From the IMG/VR virus record IMGVR_UViG_3300008267_000004, positions 1 through 64,000 of that record: DNA of 64,000 nucleotides, one strand, 5' to 3'. The notes below the pieces were generated by a model. It did no database searches, was not told the DNA's origin, and was given only the letters and a program-made list of their open reading frames with translations. The translations under genes were made by a program, and so were the position numbers. How positions within the stretch are numbered: the first letter of the stretch is position 1; each line of letters begins with the position of its first letter. Source of the DNA: a virus. Positions 35,601 to 46,000 of the stretch are shown here, piece after piece.

Positions 35601-38600
35601 AGATCATCCAGATTCCCACTTATTGAAGTATACAATTTTTGCTTCAATAGCGATAAATCTTCAGTTGATTCATTGACACTGGCTGAGAAGATTATATTAA
35701 AATTATTTCCCTGTGCATATAGACTCTTTATAAATTTATACTTATTCATTGGTTTTAAGTCATGAACACTTGAAACCACTGATAATGCATTTGAAAATAA
35801 TCTAACTTTATCTTCATAATTGTTATAAGCTATATTTAAATTTTTATCAAATGCGTTATAAATTGTATTTATATTCTTATGATATGAAGCCTTTCTGATC
35901 TGTTCTCTATCTGCATCAACTTCTAAAACTCCACTCGAAGAGGAAACATCGGTCACTCTATTCGCTCTTTGTTTTGCCCATGTTTTTCCAGAAGGAGAAG
36001 AAGGTGGTTTAATATCGCTATAATTAATATTTGTTGTTGTGATAGATGTTGGACTAGAAATAAATATGCTTTTTTGTGGAGGATTGCTTATCATAGAAAA
36101 AGCTCTAGATTGACGGATTTTATTTCTTTCCATCACATGGCTTTCTATTGTATTTGATATAAAGTTATTAGATTGTGCTGAAGCTGGAACTAGTCTTGAT
36201 AGCATTTCTATTATAGAAGAATCTATCCATTTATAGAATTCTATATATTTTTCTAGATCTGGTGTAGAACCTAGTTTGTTAAAATATAGAGTTCTAAAAT
36301 ATTCTAATTGTTTATAGTTATCTGAATAGTTATTTATTTTGTGACCAATTATTGTATTTAAATCATTTACAGAAGAGAATAATTTTATAGCATCTTCTGA
36401 AATTGTTTGATACATGCTTTTTTCAAAAATCATCTGATAATCAGTTGTCTTAACATCTTTATTTGTTCTAATAGTTTCATTGCTTACTATTTGAATCATA
36501 TCATCACCAGAAATTATTTCTGGTAGCTTACTTTTATTTGATGAAAGATAATATGATTTACCGACTTCTGAATTACTAGATGGGAATCCGTATCCCCTCG
36601 CACTATGTTTTTTAAATAAGTTTTGACTATAATCACCATATCTTCTATCGTTTAAACTACCAGAAGATAAATCGTATGAGTAGAAATTACCACCAGAATT
36701 AGATCCTGTAATATTATCAAAATTCCAATGAAGAACTAATGTATCCAAATTAGTAATATTCAATGTTCTTAGGGAATTGATTCCTTTATAAGCTATGGCA
36801 TCAGGATCTTTTATTCCATAAAGATCAGGGTTTAATGCATGGTTATTTATCTGTGTGTTATCTAAGTAATTTAGCCAATACTTAACAGAAAACACTCCAA
36901 CATCAGAATAATTTATAACTGATCCTGTAAAGTTTTGTCTATTTGCTCCAACATATAACCTTCTAAAGTTTTTTAATGCAGAAACTGCTGTCGCGTTAGT
37001 TATTGTTGTGGAGCTAGAGAAAGAATTTACTATATCGCCGGCAACCGTATTTACGCCATAAAATTCTAATCTATAATCTTCACTGGCTGAAGCAAAAGAA
37101 ATGTCAGCTAATTCATATTTTGGATGCAATATTCTAACAGCTAAATTCCATCTTTCATCATTATAGGCATTATATATGATTGGCGATTCTAAGTATTTTC
37201 CTCCAAAAGCAGAAGAACTTAAAACAAATCTTATATGAGGACTCTCATATGAAGTTTTTACAGCATAGACTTGAAAATTAAAATTGTCTGGGGATTGAAA
37301 TGAAAGATCTCTTTCATCTGAAGCTGCTTGATACACACCATATATAGAAGATGTTAGGTATCCAAACTCAAAATATTGAGGTGAGTCATCTTCAAATTTT
37401 TTAGGAAGAAATATTTCTGCTTCTATTGTATTTGGCACTAATTCAAAATTATTTAAAGAAGAAGAAATTCTTAGATATCCTCTTTCATCTGATTGTCCAA
37501 ACACAGAAGCTGATTGAAATACAGTAGCTGAGAAACTTGAAGTATTATTAAAATTAACATATCTTCTTGTATATGTTTCTTGCTCCAAATTATCTTCTAT
37601 CAAATACTCTGAATTATTTGCATATATATTAGGTTTTACTATTTTTTCATCGATTCCAAAAGTTCTTAGAAGATTTCTTATTGATTTTGATGTTCCCTTA
37701 GATTTATATAAATAAATTAAATTATTGTATATATTTCTTAGTATTTGATTTTTTACTTCATGTACTTTTTCATCAAAATTTAAGTTTTTATTTTTTGAAT
37801 CCAATAATTCATATAAAGAGGTGTCTGAAAGAATATCCGACACATCGAAATCATATGAAGTTAAAATTTTATCGTAGAAAGGTAGTGCTTTTTCACTTCC
37901 AAATGAAGGATATTCTGAATATCCAAGAGTTTTTAATTTATCTATTTGTACATGCAAATTATCAAAATAACTTCCAATAATTTGCATCAAATTTTTAATT
38001 TCATCTCGTCCTTCTCTTTGCTCTTCTTCAACAATCCAAGAAGGAATTGTATTTATAAGCATATTTGGATTATTTTCATCATACTCACTACCAGTGGTTT
38101 CATATAGAGAGTATAAGTTTACAACATCAGAGTGATTTGCATAAATAATTGGATCTTTTGGTTCAGTAATGCTTGGATTAGCTAATTCCATAGCTGAACC
38201 AGTTGATCTATCAGAAGAATTAAAATAATTTACTATTGTTCCATTGCAGATATGTCCTGAGTAATCCAAACATATTGAATCTATACTAGAAGTTCCTGTA
38301 GTGCCTTCATTAAATTTATAGTAAACTCCTAAGTTTTGATTATTTTCATCATTGTTAACACCGCCTCCGACATGAGAATACATGTTTAATCTAATGTCAG
38401 ATTCATCTCTTTCCTCATTCCAGAATCTAAATTCATCAAATGAGCCATATACAGAATATAAAGTTGGACCCTGTGTTAGTCCAAGTGTAGATAACATACC
38501 ACTTCCCAGAACACCTGTAATATTATAAGAAGATGATAAAAATCCATTTGTAGTTTGTCCTGCTGAAGCACTTGTTGATACTAATACTCCATCTAAGTAA

Positions 38601-39367
38601 ACTTTTGTAACTAAGTTGGATCCGCTATTTATAACTGAAATAGCGTAATGATGCCAACTATCTATCTGTGTAGTTACGGAAGAAATTGTTTTAACACTAT
38701 TAACATATCCATATGAACCAGATCTATAAGTAAGAACTAAATTACTGTCCTGAAAGTAGCCAGCAAATCTTCCATAATCACTACTAGAAGCGGTTACATT
38801 ATTCCAAAAATCAAATACTCTTTGAATATTGCTTGGGGATCCATTTCTTTTAAACCAAAATTCAATAGTATTGCCTCTTCTACCATCTAAATTAAGATTA
38901 TAATTAATGTCTGATTCCGTTTTATCGGCTTTTGTAAAAATAGAACTAGAGTTATAGTTTCCATAAAATATTATATATTGAGGTCTTGATGTTGTGGTGG
39001 AAGAAACATAGTAAGAATTCCAAGATGAAGAACCTAAATTAATAAAGCCAGTTGTTTTTGGATAAGAATTGTCTAAAATATGCAAATCTAGATCAGTTGC
39101 ATTATTTCTCCACTCTTGTCTTTCTTTTTTAGATCCATCATATGGATAAGTTAAATAAATATTATTAATAGAATCTGTATAATATTTTTCTGCAGATCCA
39201 TACCTTGCAAAATAACTAGCAGTTGAGTAGTCTACTGGATAGTAGGTTCTTTCCCTCTCAGTAACTGCTTGCTCCATGTATTCCTTAGAGCCGAGTTTTT
39301 CATTTATACTATCTAATGATTCTTTTTGAGTGCTGTTATTTAATTCTAATAAGTCTTTTAGATTCAT
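29615..39367 (-). CDS. Giant multidomain baseplate/tail adhesin (3250 aa)
   Basis: At 9.75 kb this is the largest gene in the window. About residues 100-330 form a LamG/concanavalin-like jelly roll (RRGNTIEFWFKRNG ... SWHHYAISV ... KVYLDGVLVS ... DEFRFWNEERDESD). About 420-580 is helical, with NLIYLYKSKGTSKSIRNLL, a motif I associate with gp7-type baseplate wedge proteins. A second LamG-like domain follows (about 600-850). About 1570-1840 holds FKPDGTKMYIAN-type repeats, which look like a beta-propeller. The end (about 3130-3180) is a Glu/Arg-rich coiled coil, followed by a Gly-rich basic tail. It starts just after the 474-residue gene. I infer a baseplate wedge-linked, carbohydrate-binding scaffold. 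Confidence 0.65.
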   Translation of the reverse strand: MNLKDLLELNNSTQKESLDSINEKLGSKEYMEQAVTERERTYYPVDYSTASYFARYGSAEKYYTDSINNIYLTYPYDGSKKERQEWRNNATDLDLHILDNSYPKTTGFINLGSSSWNSYYVSSTTTSRPQYIIFYGNYNSSSIFTKADKTESDINYNLNLDGRRGNTIEFWFKRNGSPSNIQRVFDFWNNVTASSSDYGRFAGYFQDSNLVLTYRSGSYGYVNSVKTISSVTTQIDSWHHYAISVINSGSNLVTKVYLDGVLVSTSASAGQTTNGFLSSSYNITGVLGSGMLSTLGLTQGPTLYSVYGSFDEFRFWNEERDESDIRLNMYSHVGGGVNNDENNQNLGVYYKFNEGTTGTSSIDSICLDYSGHICNGTIVNYFNSSDRSTGSAMELANPSITEPKDPIIYANHSDVVNLYSLYETTGSEYDENNPNMLINTIPSWIVEEEQREGRDEIKNLMQIIGSYFDNLHVQIDKLKTLGYSEYPSFGSEKALPFYDKILTSYDFDVSDILSDTSLYELLDSKNKNLNFDEKVHEVKNQILRNIYNNLIYLYKSKGTSKSIRNLLRTFGIDEKIVKPNIYANNSEYLIEDNLEQETYTRRYVNFNNTSSFSATVFQSASVFGQSDERGYLRISSSLNNFELVPNTIEAEIFLPKKFEDDSPQYFEFGYLTSSIYGVYQAASDERDLSFQSPDNFNFQVYAVKTSYESPHIRFVLSSSAFGGKYLESPIIYNAYNDERWNLAVRILHPKYELADISFASASEDYRLEFYGVNTVAGDIVNSFSSSTTITNATAVSALKNFRRLYVGANRQNFTGSVINYSDVGVFSVKYWLNYLDNTQINNHALNPDLYGIKDPDAIAYKGINSLRTLNITNLDTLVLHWNFDNITGSNSGGNFYSYDLSSGSLNDRRYGDYSQNLFKKHSARGYGFPSSNSEVGKSYYLSSNKSKLPEIISGDDMIQIVSNETIRTNKDVKTTDYQMIFEKSMYQTISEDAIKLFSSVNDLNTIIGHKINNYSDNYKQLEYFRTLYFNKLGSTPDLEKYIEFYKWIDSSIIEMLSRLVPASAQSNNFISNTIESHVMERNKIRQSRAFSMISNPPQKSIFISSPTSITTTNINYSDIKPPSSPSGKTWAKQRANRVTDVSSSSGVLEVDADREQIRKASYHKNINTIYNAFDKNLNIAYNNYEDKVRLFSNALSVVSSVHDLKPMNKYKFIKSLYAQGNNFNIIFSASVNESTEDLSLLKQKLYTSISGNLDDLFSLNSEGILPFSVFKNTSNNTNYITNNFSDAYTETREIGLQGPFTDAHVGGNSHRHNSINQTLDRKELYLTDGSSSVAPAASINGLLYRNTRIKSPVNIRNIQHNISKEELGNYSKGYEVLSLNSRYDTNTELINSGAMNYSSTASSNSIFREKQLRERKANSTVIVNRFSTPGAETNARGALDEDSEEYSVYNSINNRNQKVRKYLNAWHSNTSSIDSNFPSLHKVNKNALYQAVLSGTSTTITTQGVEYDNQFVQHQIPRSDRNYSWITASVTGNLGIGGYINSQASSSLANYITFLTGVNETIESIYVKNRDSIVQYGLEIYFKPDGKRLYATAGGVAANSTLWQYDLQYAWDITSIISTGSINIGTLLGGSAAGIYPQGIWINPNGREIFILDEYNSRITKSSTLAAADAWNFLKLSTVAAQTLVTGSNMGKGLEFKPDGTKMYIANNVDKKIYQFSLATPFTINAGVTRDSAEIHTSSSFATSLTGCAVLMGNPDSIRFSSDGTKLYVSSDVQDDDPLLLPDGLYEFTLSTAWDISSARLTNRIIQYSSFTNYDMTAAGLYVRDTSGTLENISFYVYDFLNSPPNIYNVIKKVEPVSVSNIFMGNTKTYDRSSNLVYLNNEALTDLSGPNRNPYREFLLNNNSVYRYPSWKQIRNNDNNLVRLNKKENIITVQDNEISTQDRQSSGFLNTFSSYKEPPVQYNYPIKQVILDKTKNSILTNQYKLEENKIFYEPYMLNEYDNISSSFANEGLQLKLDIKDVEINKLDYSKYRFLYENNSSFELKRAEHKKKIFPSKLYSTLSRIRSKPNYESDGTTGSNGRNGNIANVRTFWKDNILNRIRSTHISTSSFGALESSSYSSYFSGSNTLRGKTVRSDIITACHYNDNWLAHPNHLYLVHPLTSSFDTFHTSSIFELDKSFSPLITRSVTIGSRLSHIMTGSNYIYGELVPYTEYETLFSVLSMSNSEFIPRPQLFFMNPGPKFVTGGVEFVSFNTGTTYTMTSSGKKPFFDSYQDFYEDIKYSAYEYSYVPEYKFHDVSDFYIKDNNGDFNAIYTSSYLSLDGADEEFINVTGNLNLTNNFHSDIFEEIGNKKLEITIDGIKKLLPYKGFYPSERSVQLFYHFCNSWVGDSTERGRHTVSYGATDYLGPTYNQQMLSLTQPLFSPGILFNSIKAGIACDWPAYINTGSFGDSEINNNYRRLPHFYTTGALVRGWERTGGPFGSPYLTVITGAVEREFQLRSRANYRMPFESLLEFDTIIPANIAQSASLYYINPAYYSYSMISASTPESEDRSNYIVPFYNLSTNLTGVANNTFNFKDNRYKMAMHNFLSEIPNFFLKNKGLTSFVSSPQKDFKVAVSGVAYTLDIVLSKEENLNKDYSASGSRNHYGPGFCSYASTLPGNTVYIEGMIDSAVNSWTHGAYSPPYHYGESYMTLAFTPTDTRKYSLDEILSNLVVYSAGTPSATYSYVSASNIVNNILQKRSNFWKENYTISTMVNYYGLGLPANTEIMSLTSSLNYLQKSSERIVQFDQAGNPLNISDNPDNSLDRWVIQTKFECPVVSTTDTNDYWMAYGNIPSEKEKLRLEIKERSGIKTDIYSDSLIDLCGFNQEVKNIGTIAEEKNISEAIVMIPYTLEKNHVGDKSTARTILPLSGEFGFYGSDRKSADTQNKPSYFYVDTNKINSIIGLDIKSSKLTLEQLNNRLNDITVEQNNSIVKTMKNMFNYNLPPNLDWISNKNIDPFVMYIIEFNHILDKEDLLDMWQGLMPKISRIAEKDSVTLSHDLTENEFFHGKTLPKDIRWKVFKVKKRANTNYYKLTADSKDDQRFKFSFISGDRRPEYSYNWPYDYFSLVEMINIDASLKISDETPEPTRLIPQDKWWKVDEREAQKTAYYEELERRRIEEENRKRIEEEERKRREEDQRRLTDLRNKEKVEVTTVVDTSKPGYGTNVVSGVSGNALTGVGSGTTLSDRMNRTGNVGDVASTVLRKKTRKK

Positions 39368-39369
39368 TT

Positions 39370-40794
39370 TTATTCAACCCTAAATTTATATACTTGCTTA
39401 TATTCTTCTAAAACGTTTCCATCCCACCTAGCTAATTGTAAACCATAAGAATAATCAGGCTCTAAAATATTCATGTCAAAATTAAAATAATTTCCATTTG
39501 TGTCATATGAGGTTTTTGTATATTCTAATGAGCCAGTTGAGTATGGTACTATTTCAAGTCCATCATCTATTCTATATATTCTATAGAATAGATTTTTAAC
39601 AACAGAATTTTCTATATTTCTTGTTGAGACACTATAGACGTTTGGATCCCAATCTTTCAGTCTACTAAATATTCTAAATATAACATTTTCTCCACTTGAG
39701 TATTTAGTTTTCATATTGGTAATTGAAAAAACATATTGTTCATTTGAATAAAAATCTTGTGCATTATATTGATTAACATCAAAAGAACTAGAAAAGTATA
39801 TTACTGATTGGTTACCAGATAAATGCCATTTATCATATAAAGCACTTGCAGTAGTAGACACTCTAATACTTGCTTTATAAACCCCAATAGAAGGATTACT
39901 TACAGAAGAAGAAACAACAGATACTTGATTTGTATAATTACTGTCTGAATATAATTTAATTTGTAGATTAGGATTGGAATTTATATTTTTTAATTTTCCA
40001 TTAAATCTATTGTAAAAATATAAATTATATGTATTATCAGAATCACTTAAAAGACTGCTTGTAGAATAAAAGGATCCCCTATCGTCTTTAACTACATCTT
40101 CCCATCTACATTCTATTATTGGTTTTTTAAAGAAATATTGAGTTCCTCTTGAGAAGAATTTTTTTGTATAATAACTATTTCGCTTACTTCCATCTTCGTA
40201 AGAACCAGATAATTTTACTAAAAATCCATTATTATTTAATGTACCACTTATCCAATTTTCTACTAAGTTTGTTACATCTACTTCTAAATCTTCATTTCCT
40301 TTTAAAAAGTGTTGTTTTATATCATAACTTTGGGTTATAAAAGAACTACCAGTTCCTTCCCATGCAGATCCAGATTTTGCATATATCCAGTTAGTCCCGT
40401 ACCCATTATAAACTCCAAACCCTGGATCTGAATAATTTTCCATATCTAATCCATATCCTTCATCCCACGATTGAGATAGCGGATAAACAGAAAGATAATA
40501 ATCTTTTGGAAGGCTGAATGGATGTTGTGCGTTATATAATTTAAAAAAGAAACTTACGCTACCAGAGGCTGGAATTTTTCCAGAAGCTCTATCGGATATA
40601 ATATCTGATACTGGGAATCTTACTAGTGCTCTTGATAATTCTAAAGAAGAGGTTGTAACTTGAGCATATAAAGAAAATACCTCCATAGAATCAGAAGCCC
40701 CCATATTTGAGCCAGTTGCCCTATAGACAAGATTTTCTTTATAAGCATTTGTTATGGTAGTATCTGCTTCCGCATTATATCTTTTGATAGACAT
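39370..40794 (-). CDS. Baseplate-associated beta-sandwich virion protein
   Basis: A 474-residue beta-rich protein. The N-terminal 200 residues resemble DNRLRE/TGF-propeptide-like sandwiches: an ALVRFPVSD strand, YLSVYPLSQSWDEG, and DVTNLVENWISG. The C-terminal half has further sandwich-like strands. Start and stop abut the gp6-like and giant genes, so it belongs to the wedge operon. T4 gp8 would be a positional analogue, but I cannot show homology. Confidence 0.55.
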   Translation of the reverse strand: MSIKRYNAEADTTITNAYKENLVYRATGSNMGASDSMEVFSLYAQVTTSSLELSRALVRFPVSDIISDRASGKIPASGSVSFFFKLYNAQHPFSLPKDYYLSVYPLSQSWDEGYGLDMENYSDPGFGVYNGYGTNWIYAKSGSAWEGTGSSFITQSYDIKQHFLKGNEDLEVDVTNLVENWISGTLNNNGFLVKLSGSYEDGSKRNSYYTKKFFSRGTQYFFKKPIIECRWEDVVKDDRGSFYSTSSLLSDSDNTYNLYFYNRFNGKLKNINSNPNLQIKLYSDSNYTNQVSVVSSSVSNPSIGVYKASIRVSTTASALYDKWHLSGNQSVIYFSSSFDVNQYNAQDFYSNEQYVFSITNMKTKYSSGENVIFRIFSRLKDWDPNVYSVSTRNIENSVVKNLFYRIYRIDDGLEIVPYSTGSLEYTKTSYDTNGNYFNFDMNILEPDYSYGLQLARWDGNVLEEYKQVYKFRVE

Positions 40795-42599
40795 TAAATT
40801 ATTCTTCCTTCAACGTCAGATGTTGGGTATTTTAATTCCATTACAACATTTTTTGGAACTCTAATAAATGTACCGTCTTTAGTCATATTTTCATCAAAAT
40901 TAAATGAATAGTTTGAATAAGATACGGTTGATGAATCTAATTTATTTGTGATCATTACAGATCTTACGTCTATTAATCCATCAACCTTTCTTAATGCATT
41001 GTACACTCTAGCAATATGTAAATGTTCTCCTATGTCCATTTTTATAGAAAATTCATTTATAACAGCTTGAATTCCATTAGCTAAAACATCGTATTTATTA
41101 TAATTTCTGTCTATCATAGCAGTAAAATATATTCCAAAGTTAACTACATATGGATCTAAAATTTCTATATTATCATTTATCATTTTACTCTTATTTAGCC
41201 AATTCTTTAAATTATTTTTTGTAGAATTATTAGCAGACACTAAATTTCCATCATCATCCTCTGAAAGAACATAGAGGTTAATTTTCTTTTGTCCAGCGTG
41301 ATAACCCTGCATTGCTCTTACTCTTCTTATTGCACCATATTTTCCAGGCATATTATAACATAAAGCTTCATAATCACTTGTTGTTACTGCTCTGTTTTGT
41401 GCTGAAAAAGTACCATAGATTTTATTTTTTATTTCTTCGGATGTAAATTCATCTTGAAATCCAACTATAGGGAACTCATTTGTAACTCTTATTCCATTTC
41501 TTACTATAGCTAACATTCCTATATCTAGATTTTGCTGGTCTTGAAATTCCAGTACTGGATTTGCAACTCTTGTTATAGAATTTGATGGGGTTGCCATCAT
41601 AATTGTTTCGTCTGCTCGATATTTAATGGTAATTATTGTATTCGATGGTGCTATTCCTAGTTTATCATTTGATACTAAAATAGAAGGATCAAAACTTTCA
41701 TCCGTTATGTAGTCTTTTCCATAAGAATTAATTACAACATTGGATGGATCTAATTTTTTATTATTATTAAATATTGTAGAGGAATCACTAGCACCTCCAA
41801 ATTGTATATAAACACCATCATCTTCTCGTACAACAATAAACCTTCTTGCAACTCCATAAGGTTTTAAAAGAGAAGGAGTCTGAGATCTTTGCGAAGCGTC
41901 TGGATTTAAAGTAGATCTATAAATTACATTTTGCGTTAGATAATCGACTTCATAATACTCATTTCCGTTTGTATCTACTACTGATAATATCTCACTTATA
42001 TTATTAAAGCCTACTTTTACTTTTTTAAATTTTTCAAAATCTCCTATTGAAATAGTAGTTTCTTCCTCTAGACCAGAAATTACTTTTCCATATGTTTTAG
42101 CAACAAATTGAAAAGGGCTATTTTCATTAATTTTTGATTTTCTAATTTCTGTATTAGATGTTGTCATCACAACATCATCTATTAATGTATAATTATTTCC
42201 GTTATTGGAAGAAAAAGAAGTACCTTTTTTTATAACTGGGAGATAGTTGCTATCATAAGAAGTACCGAAAGAGTTGGCTGGAATTGGAACATAAATTGTT
42301 ACAATTCCAGATGCTGCAGTTGCTAATTTTGGCCTGTATCCTAATGCTTTTCCTAGTTTTAAAATATTTCCATACTCTATCGCTGTTGCCAAAAATGATT
42401 CATTTGCCTGGTAATCTAGGTAGTACGATAAAACATCTCCAACATAAGCAACCATATCAGTAACAAGAGATCCAAAAGATCCCTCATTAAAATCTTGATG
42501 AACATCTGGATAATATTTCTTGGCGTAATTAACTAAATCAGTTTTTATACTATCAAAATCCCTTGATGTATACCTAATAATTGGCGTTCTTTTAGACAT
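40794..42599 (-). CDS. gp6: Baseplate wedge protein (T4 gp6-like)
   Basis: A 601-residue protein that forms the wedge ring of contractile tails. The N-terminus is diagnostic for T4-type gp6: RYTSRDFDSIKTDLVNYA, DFNEGSFGSLVTDMVAYVGD, LSYYLDYQANESFLATA and KALGYRP, in that order. The C-terminal half has the GAIRRVRAMQGYHAGQ region and the gp6/GpJ-like segment VDGLIDVRSVMI. It follows gp25 directly, as in T4-like genomes. High confidence. Confidence 0.93.
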   Translation of the reverse strand: MSKRTPIIRYTSRDFDSIKTDLVNYAKKYYPDVHQDFNEGSFGSLVTDMVAYVGDVLSYYLDYQANESFLATAIEYGNILKLGKALGYRPKLATAASGIVTIYVPIPANSFGTSYDSNYLPVIKKGTSFSSNNGNNYTLIDDVVMTTSNTEIRKSKINENSPFQFVAKTYGKVISGLEEETTISIGDFEKFKKVKVGFNNISEILSVVDTNGNEYYEVDYLTQNVIYRSTLNPDASQRSQTPSLLKPYGVARRFIVVREDDGVYIQFGGASDSSTIFNNNKKLDPSNVVINSYGKDYITDESFDPSILVSNDKLGIAPSNTIITIKYRADETIMMATPSNSITRVANPVLEFQDQQNLDIGMLAIVRNGIRVTNEFPIVGFQDEFTSEEIKNKIYGTFSAQNRAVTTSDYEALCYNMPGKYGAIRRVRAMQGYHAGQKKINLYVLSEDDDGNLVSANNSTKNNLKNWLNKSKMINDNIEILDPYVVNFGIYFTAMIDRNYNKYDVLANGIQAVINEFSIKMDIGEHLHIARVYNALRKVDGLIDVRSVMITNKLDSSTVSYSNYSFNFDENMTKDGTFIRVPKNVVMELKYPTSDVEGRII

Positions 42600-42622
42600 T
42601 TTTTTCCCTCTCAGAAATATAA

Positions 42623-43009
42623 TTAGTCTGGGTTAAGAATTAATTCGATACTATCTCTTTCTTTTAGAGAAGGAACAGAATAAGAAATTGAAATAAAAAC
42701 AGCATTTTGTTCTTGTGGCAAAATATCCGTTATATCTATATCTTGAATTATAATATATGGCATATATTTTTGTATTTGATTCCTTATTATTCTTTCCATA
42801 TCTATTTCAGATACTGATTCTTTTCTGTTAAAAAATAGCAATCTTTTAGCACCGACTCCATAATCAGTATTCATAATTCTCTCACCGGGATTAGTTAAGA
42901 TAAGCATTTTTAAATTTTGCTTTATAACCTCTCGTAGATCTTTATTCATCTTATAAAAACCATCACCAGCATCATATTTTAATGGAACTTGAACGGAATA
43001 CCCTTTCAT
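42623..43009 (-). CDS. gp25: Baseplate wedge protein (T4 gp25-like)
   Basis: A 128-residue protein of the gp25/GPW family, which nucleates sheath assembly on the baseplate. It contains REVIKQNLKMLILTNPGERI and DYGVGAKRLLF, the core signature (the EPR-type motif here as PGERIMN). Size and position just before gp6 match T4-like wedge operons and type VI secretion TssE. High confidence. Confidence 0.93.
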   Translation of the reverse strand: MKGYSVQVPLKYDAGDGFYKMNKDLREVIKQNLKMLILTNPGERIMNTDYGVGAKRLLFFNRKESVSEIDMERIIRNQIQKYMPYIIIQDIDITDILPQEQNAVFISISYSVPSLKERDSIELILNPD

Positions 43010-43025
43010 CTATTTTCCTCATATT

Positions 43026-46000
43026 TTAAGAATATTGTAGATCTATCATTTGTTCTTCTGTCAATTCGATCTTTGGTTTTAGTGCTTTTTTTGCCATTCT
43101 AGCAATATTACAAGAATCTGCTTTGTAGTTAGATTTTACATTTAAAAAGTTAATTGCATTAGTTGTATTTACTGTTTCATTATTTGATGTATCATCAATA
43201 AAATCGTCATACCAACATCCTAATAAATAATACGCTAAACCAAAAGGAGTTGGAGGAATAAAACAGAATGTTAATGCAAGACCCGCAGCTGGTGTTGCGT
43301 AAAATAAACCGTGAGACATGTTAAAACCTATTCTTCTCATGACATCTTCCGCATAAGGTAATCCTTTTAATGCACCTTCTTCATAAATTCTTGGAGGAGG
43401 AGGCTTTAAATCATCAGGACCATATGTTTTTTCTGGTAACATGGGGATCTGATTCATTATAGCAAGAGTGATAGGTCTTGCTATATTATACGGTAGTGAT
43501 GCTAAAAATACGTTAGGATCACCTACTTCACACAAACCTTTTAACATCTGCCATGGTGTTTGTACAGCAAGCCTTAAAATAAGAGGTAGAAGAGATTGCC
43601 ATCCGGCTTCTTGATCTCCAGAATTAGCTGTAGAATTTCCTCCATTTGCTGGAGCGCCACCAAGATCATTATTATTTTTATAGCCATTTCCAGCCATTAA
43701 AGAGTTGTGTCTAGCCTTTAGAGCTGCTTTTGTACTAAAAAATGTTTTCATGCTTTGTAATCTTGCATTGTTAGCCATTATGGCTTGCATTGTAACTACG
43801 CTTATATATTTTCTAATTGGAAAACAGAACTCAAACAAGAATTTAAATGTTATAGATTTTTTAAATTTGCTCTTAGTTACCAATATCTTCTTTGATTTAA
43901 AATATAACTCTAAAGTTTCTCCTTTTGTATCAATCACTCTCCCGCCTGCAACAGGTACTTTGGTTTGAGAGCTGTTTTTTACAACTGTAAATATTTTTTC
44001 AGATGGATCTCTATTTTCAAAAAACTTCAATATATGACCTTGGATATTGTCATAGTTTTCAAATTGTTGTAATTCATATTGTGACTCATATTTTTTTGTT
44101 TCATCTCCATATACAAAAAGTCTTTGCCAAGGAGCTGCATTCTTTTCATTTATTACATTGTTGATTTTTTTTGTTACTCTAGTAGAAATATAAAGTATTT
44201 GCGATTTTATAACTTTTTTAAAAATTTCTTTTTTGGTTCTCGCTGATAGTGTATCGTATCTCTCTCCTGTTTTAATTTCTATTTTTTTAGATTCAGTGGG
44301 ATTTTTCTTATAGAAGTAAGAAACACATTGATCTAAAAATCTTTGATAGTAAATAGGTTCAAAAGATTTCATTTCTATCTCAAAACATCTAGATAAAAAT
44401 TCCAACATTGGATCAGTAGCTACAATACCAATAGGATATTTATCAAATAAGAAAATTCCTTTTAAGAAATAATCATATATATAGACTCTTAAGGTTGCTA
44501 GTAAAAATGCATCAGACATAGCTCTTTCTGTAGGATGCATATTTTCTCTTTTACCTCCAGTTGGATTAGGAGGCTCATTGTTACATGCTTCCTCTCTAAA
44601 ATCGTTAATCACATCTTCGATTATTTCGTCTAAATCCAGGGAATTATTATTAATTCCACAAAATTGATCACTATTTGTTCCTGGTGGCTCTCTTAAAGTT
44701 GCTTGAAACTTTTTAAGATTTGACATATTTTTATAAGGTGTATTTCCAATATTATCAGGCTTCTTATAAAAGAAACTTTGTTTTAAATCATTATATATAT
44801 CAGACATAAATTCACTCTCTATGTCAGAATAATTTATTTCTTTTGGATCTATTTTTCTAATTTGCGTCATATATTTTTCAAAAGCATATTGTTGTATACT
44901 AGAGCTTCCATTATAACCAGCTAGAAGATTATTATTTTTTATATACATCGCAATGTCTGGGCTTATTTCTTCCAAATAAGATGAAGAAATAAATGGATTT
45001 AAATTTTTTGTAATGTTAATGTTGCTTACTTGGGATAAAAATTCACTAGTTCTTGCTCTCTCGGGTGAGATCACAGATCCAAAAGTATATTTTATATCAT
45101 AATTTGGAAAAGCAATATCTGCTGATGCTAATTGCTTTCTAGCGTCTTCTAATTGTGCATCTAAAGTACTAACCTCTGATTGCAAACCACTTATTGCATC
45201 TAAAATTGTTGTCCAAATACCAGAAATAGCTTTAAATGCAAATGATTCTTCAAATAATTTAATATCCCTACTTATACCCTCCGCCAAACTATCTATCCCA
45301 GCAAATAATTCGGTTGTTCCCAGTTTATTTTCAGGAATCAAAAATTCATCTTGTCTTTGAGCATTATCTAAATTTGCTGTAGCTGTTTTTTCTGCCTGTT
45401 TGGCTGCATCTAATCCCTGTTGAGTAGTTTCTGTAATTCCAAATCTCTCGGCAGCACTTTTCGCATTTGGATCACTAGGGTTATTTAAATAATTTTCATA
45501 TGCCGCTCTTTTGTCTATTGCCGCTTTTTTTTCATTTTCAAGAACCACAACTTCTGCTGAGGTTTTTCCTTTTGATTGAATTGTAGATGCGTAAGAGGAA
45601 TCATATGTAGCAACAATTGTATCACCAGAAGTAACAGTATACACAGAATCAGCTCTTTTTGCTACAGCAACACGAGTTCCAGCTGGAGCCGCTCTTGCGG
45701 CTTCTGTTCTAATACTTCTATTTACGGTAGATATCTGTGATACATCTCCTATGCCTACTCTTTGCGCTCCTTGTGTTCTCACAGCACCGGTAATATCAGC
45801 AATAAACACATCTAATAATTCATATATTGCCCATAATCCAGCTAGAAGCGTACTCCACCATCCATCCCAGCCGCCCTTATAACGTTTTTCTAGATCCTGT
45901 AAACCAATCCAAAATCCTGCATCTTCTTCAATAGTGCCAGCGGCCCATTGTTCTAGTAGTGTTATACCTCCGTTTACAAGTTCGGTTGTTATTTGATAAT

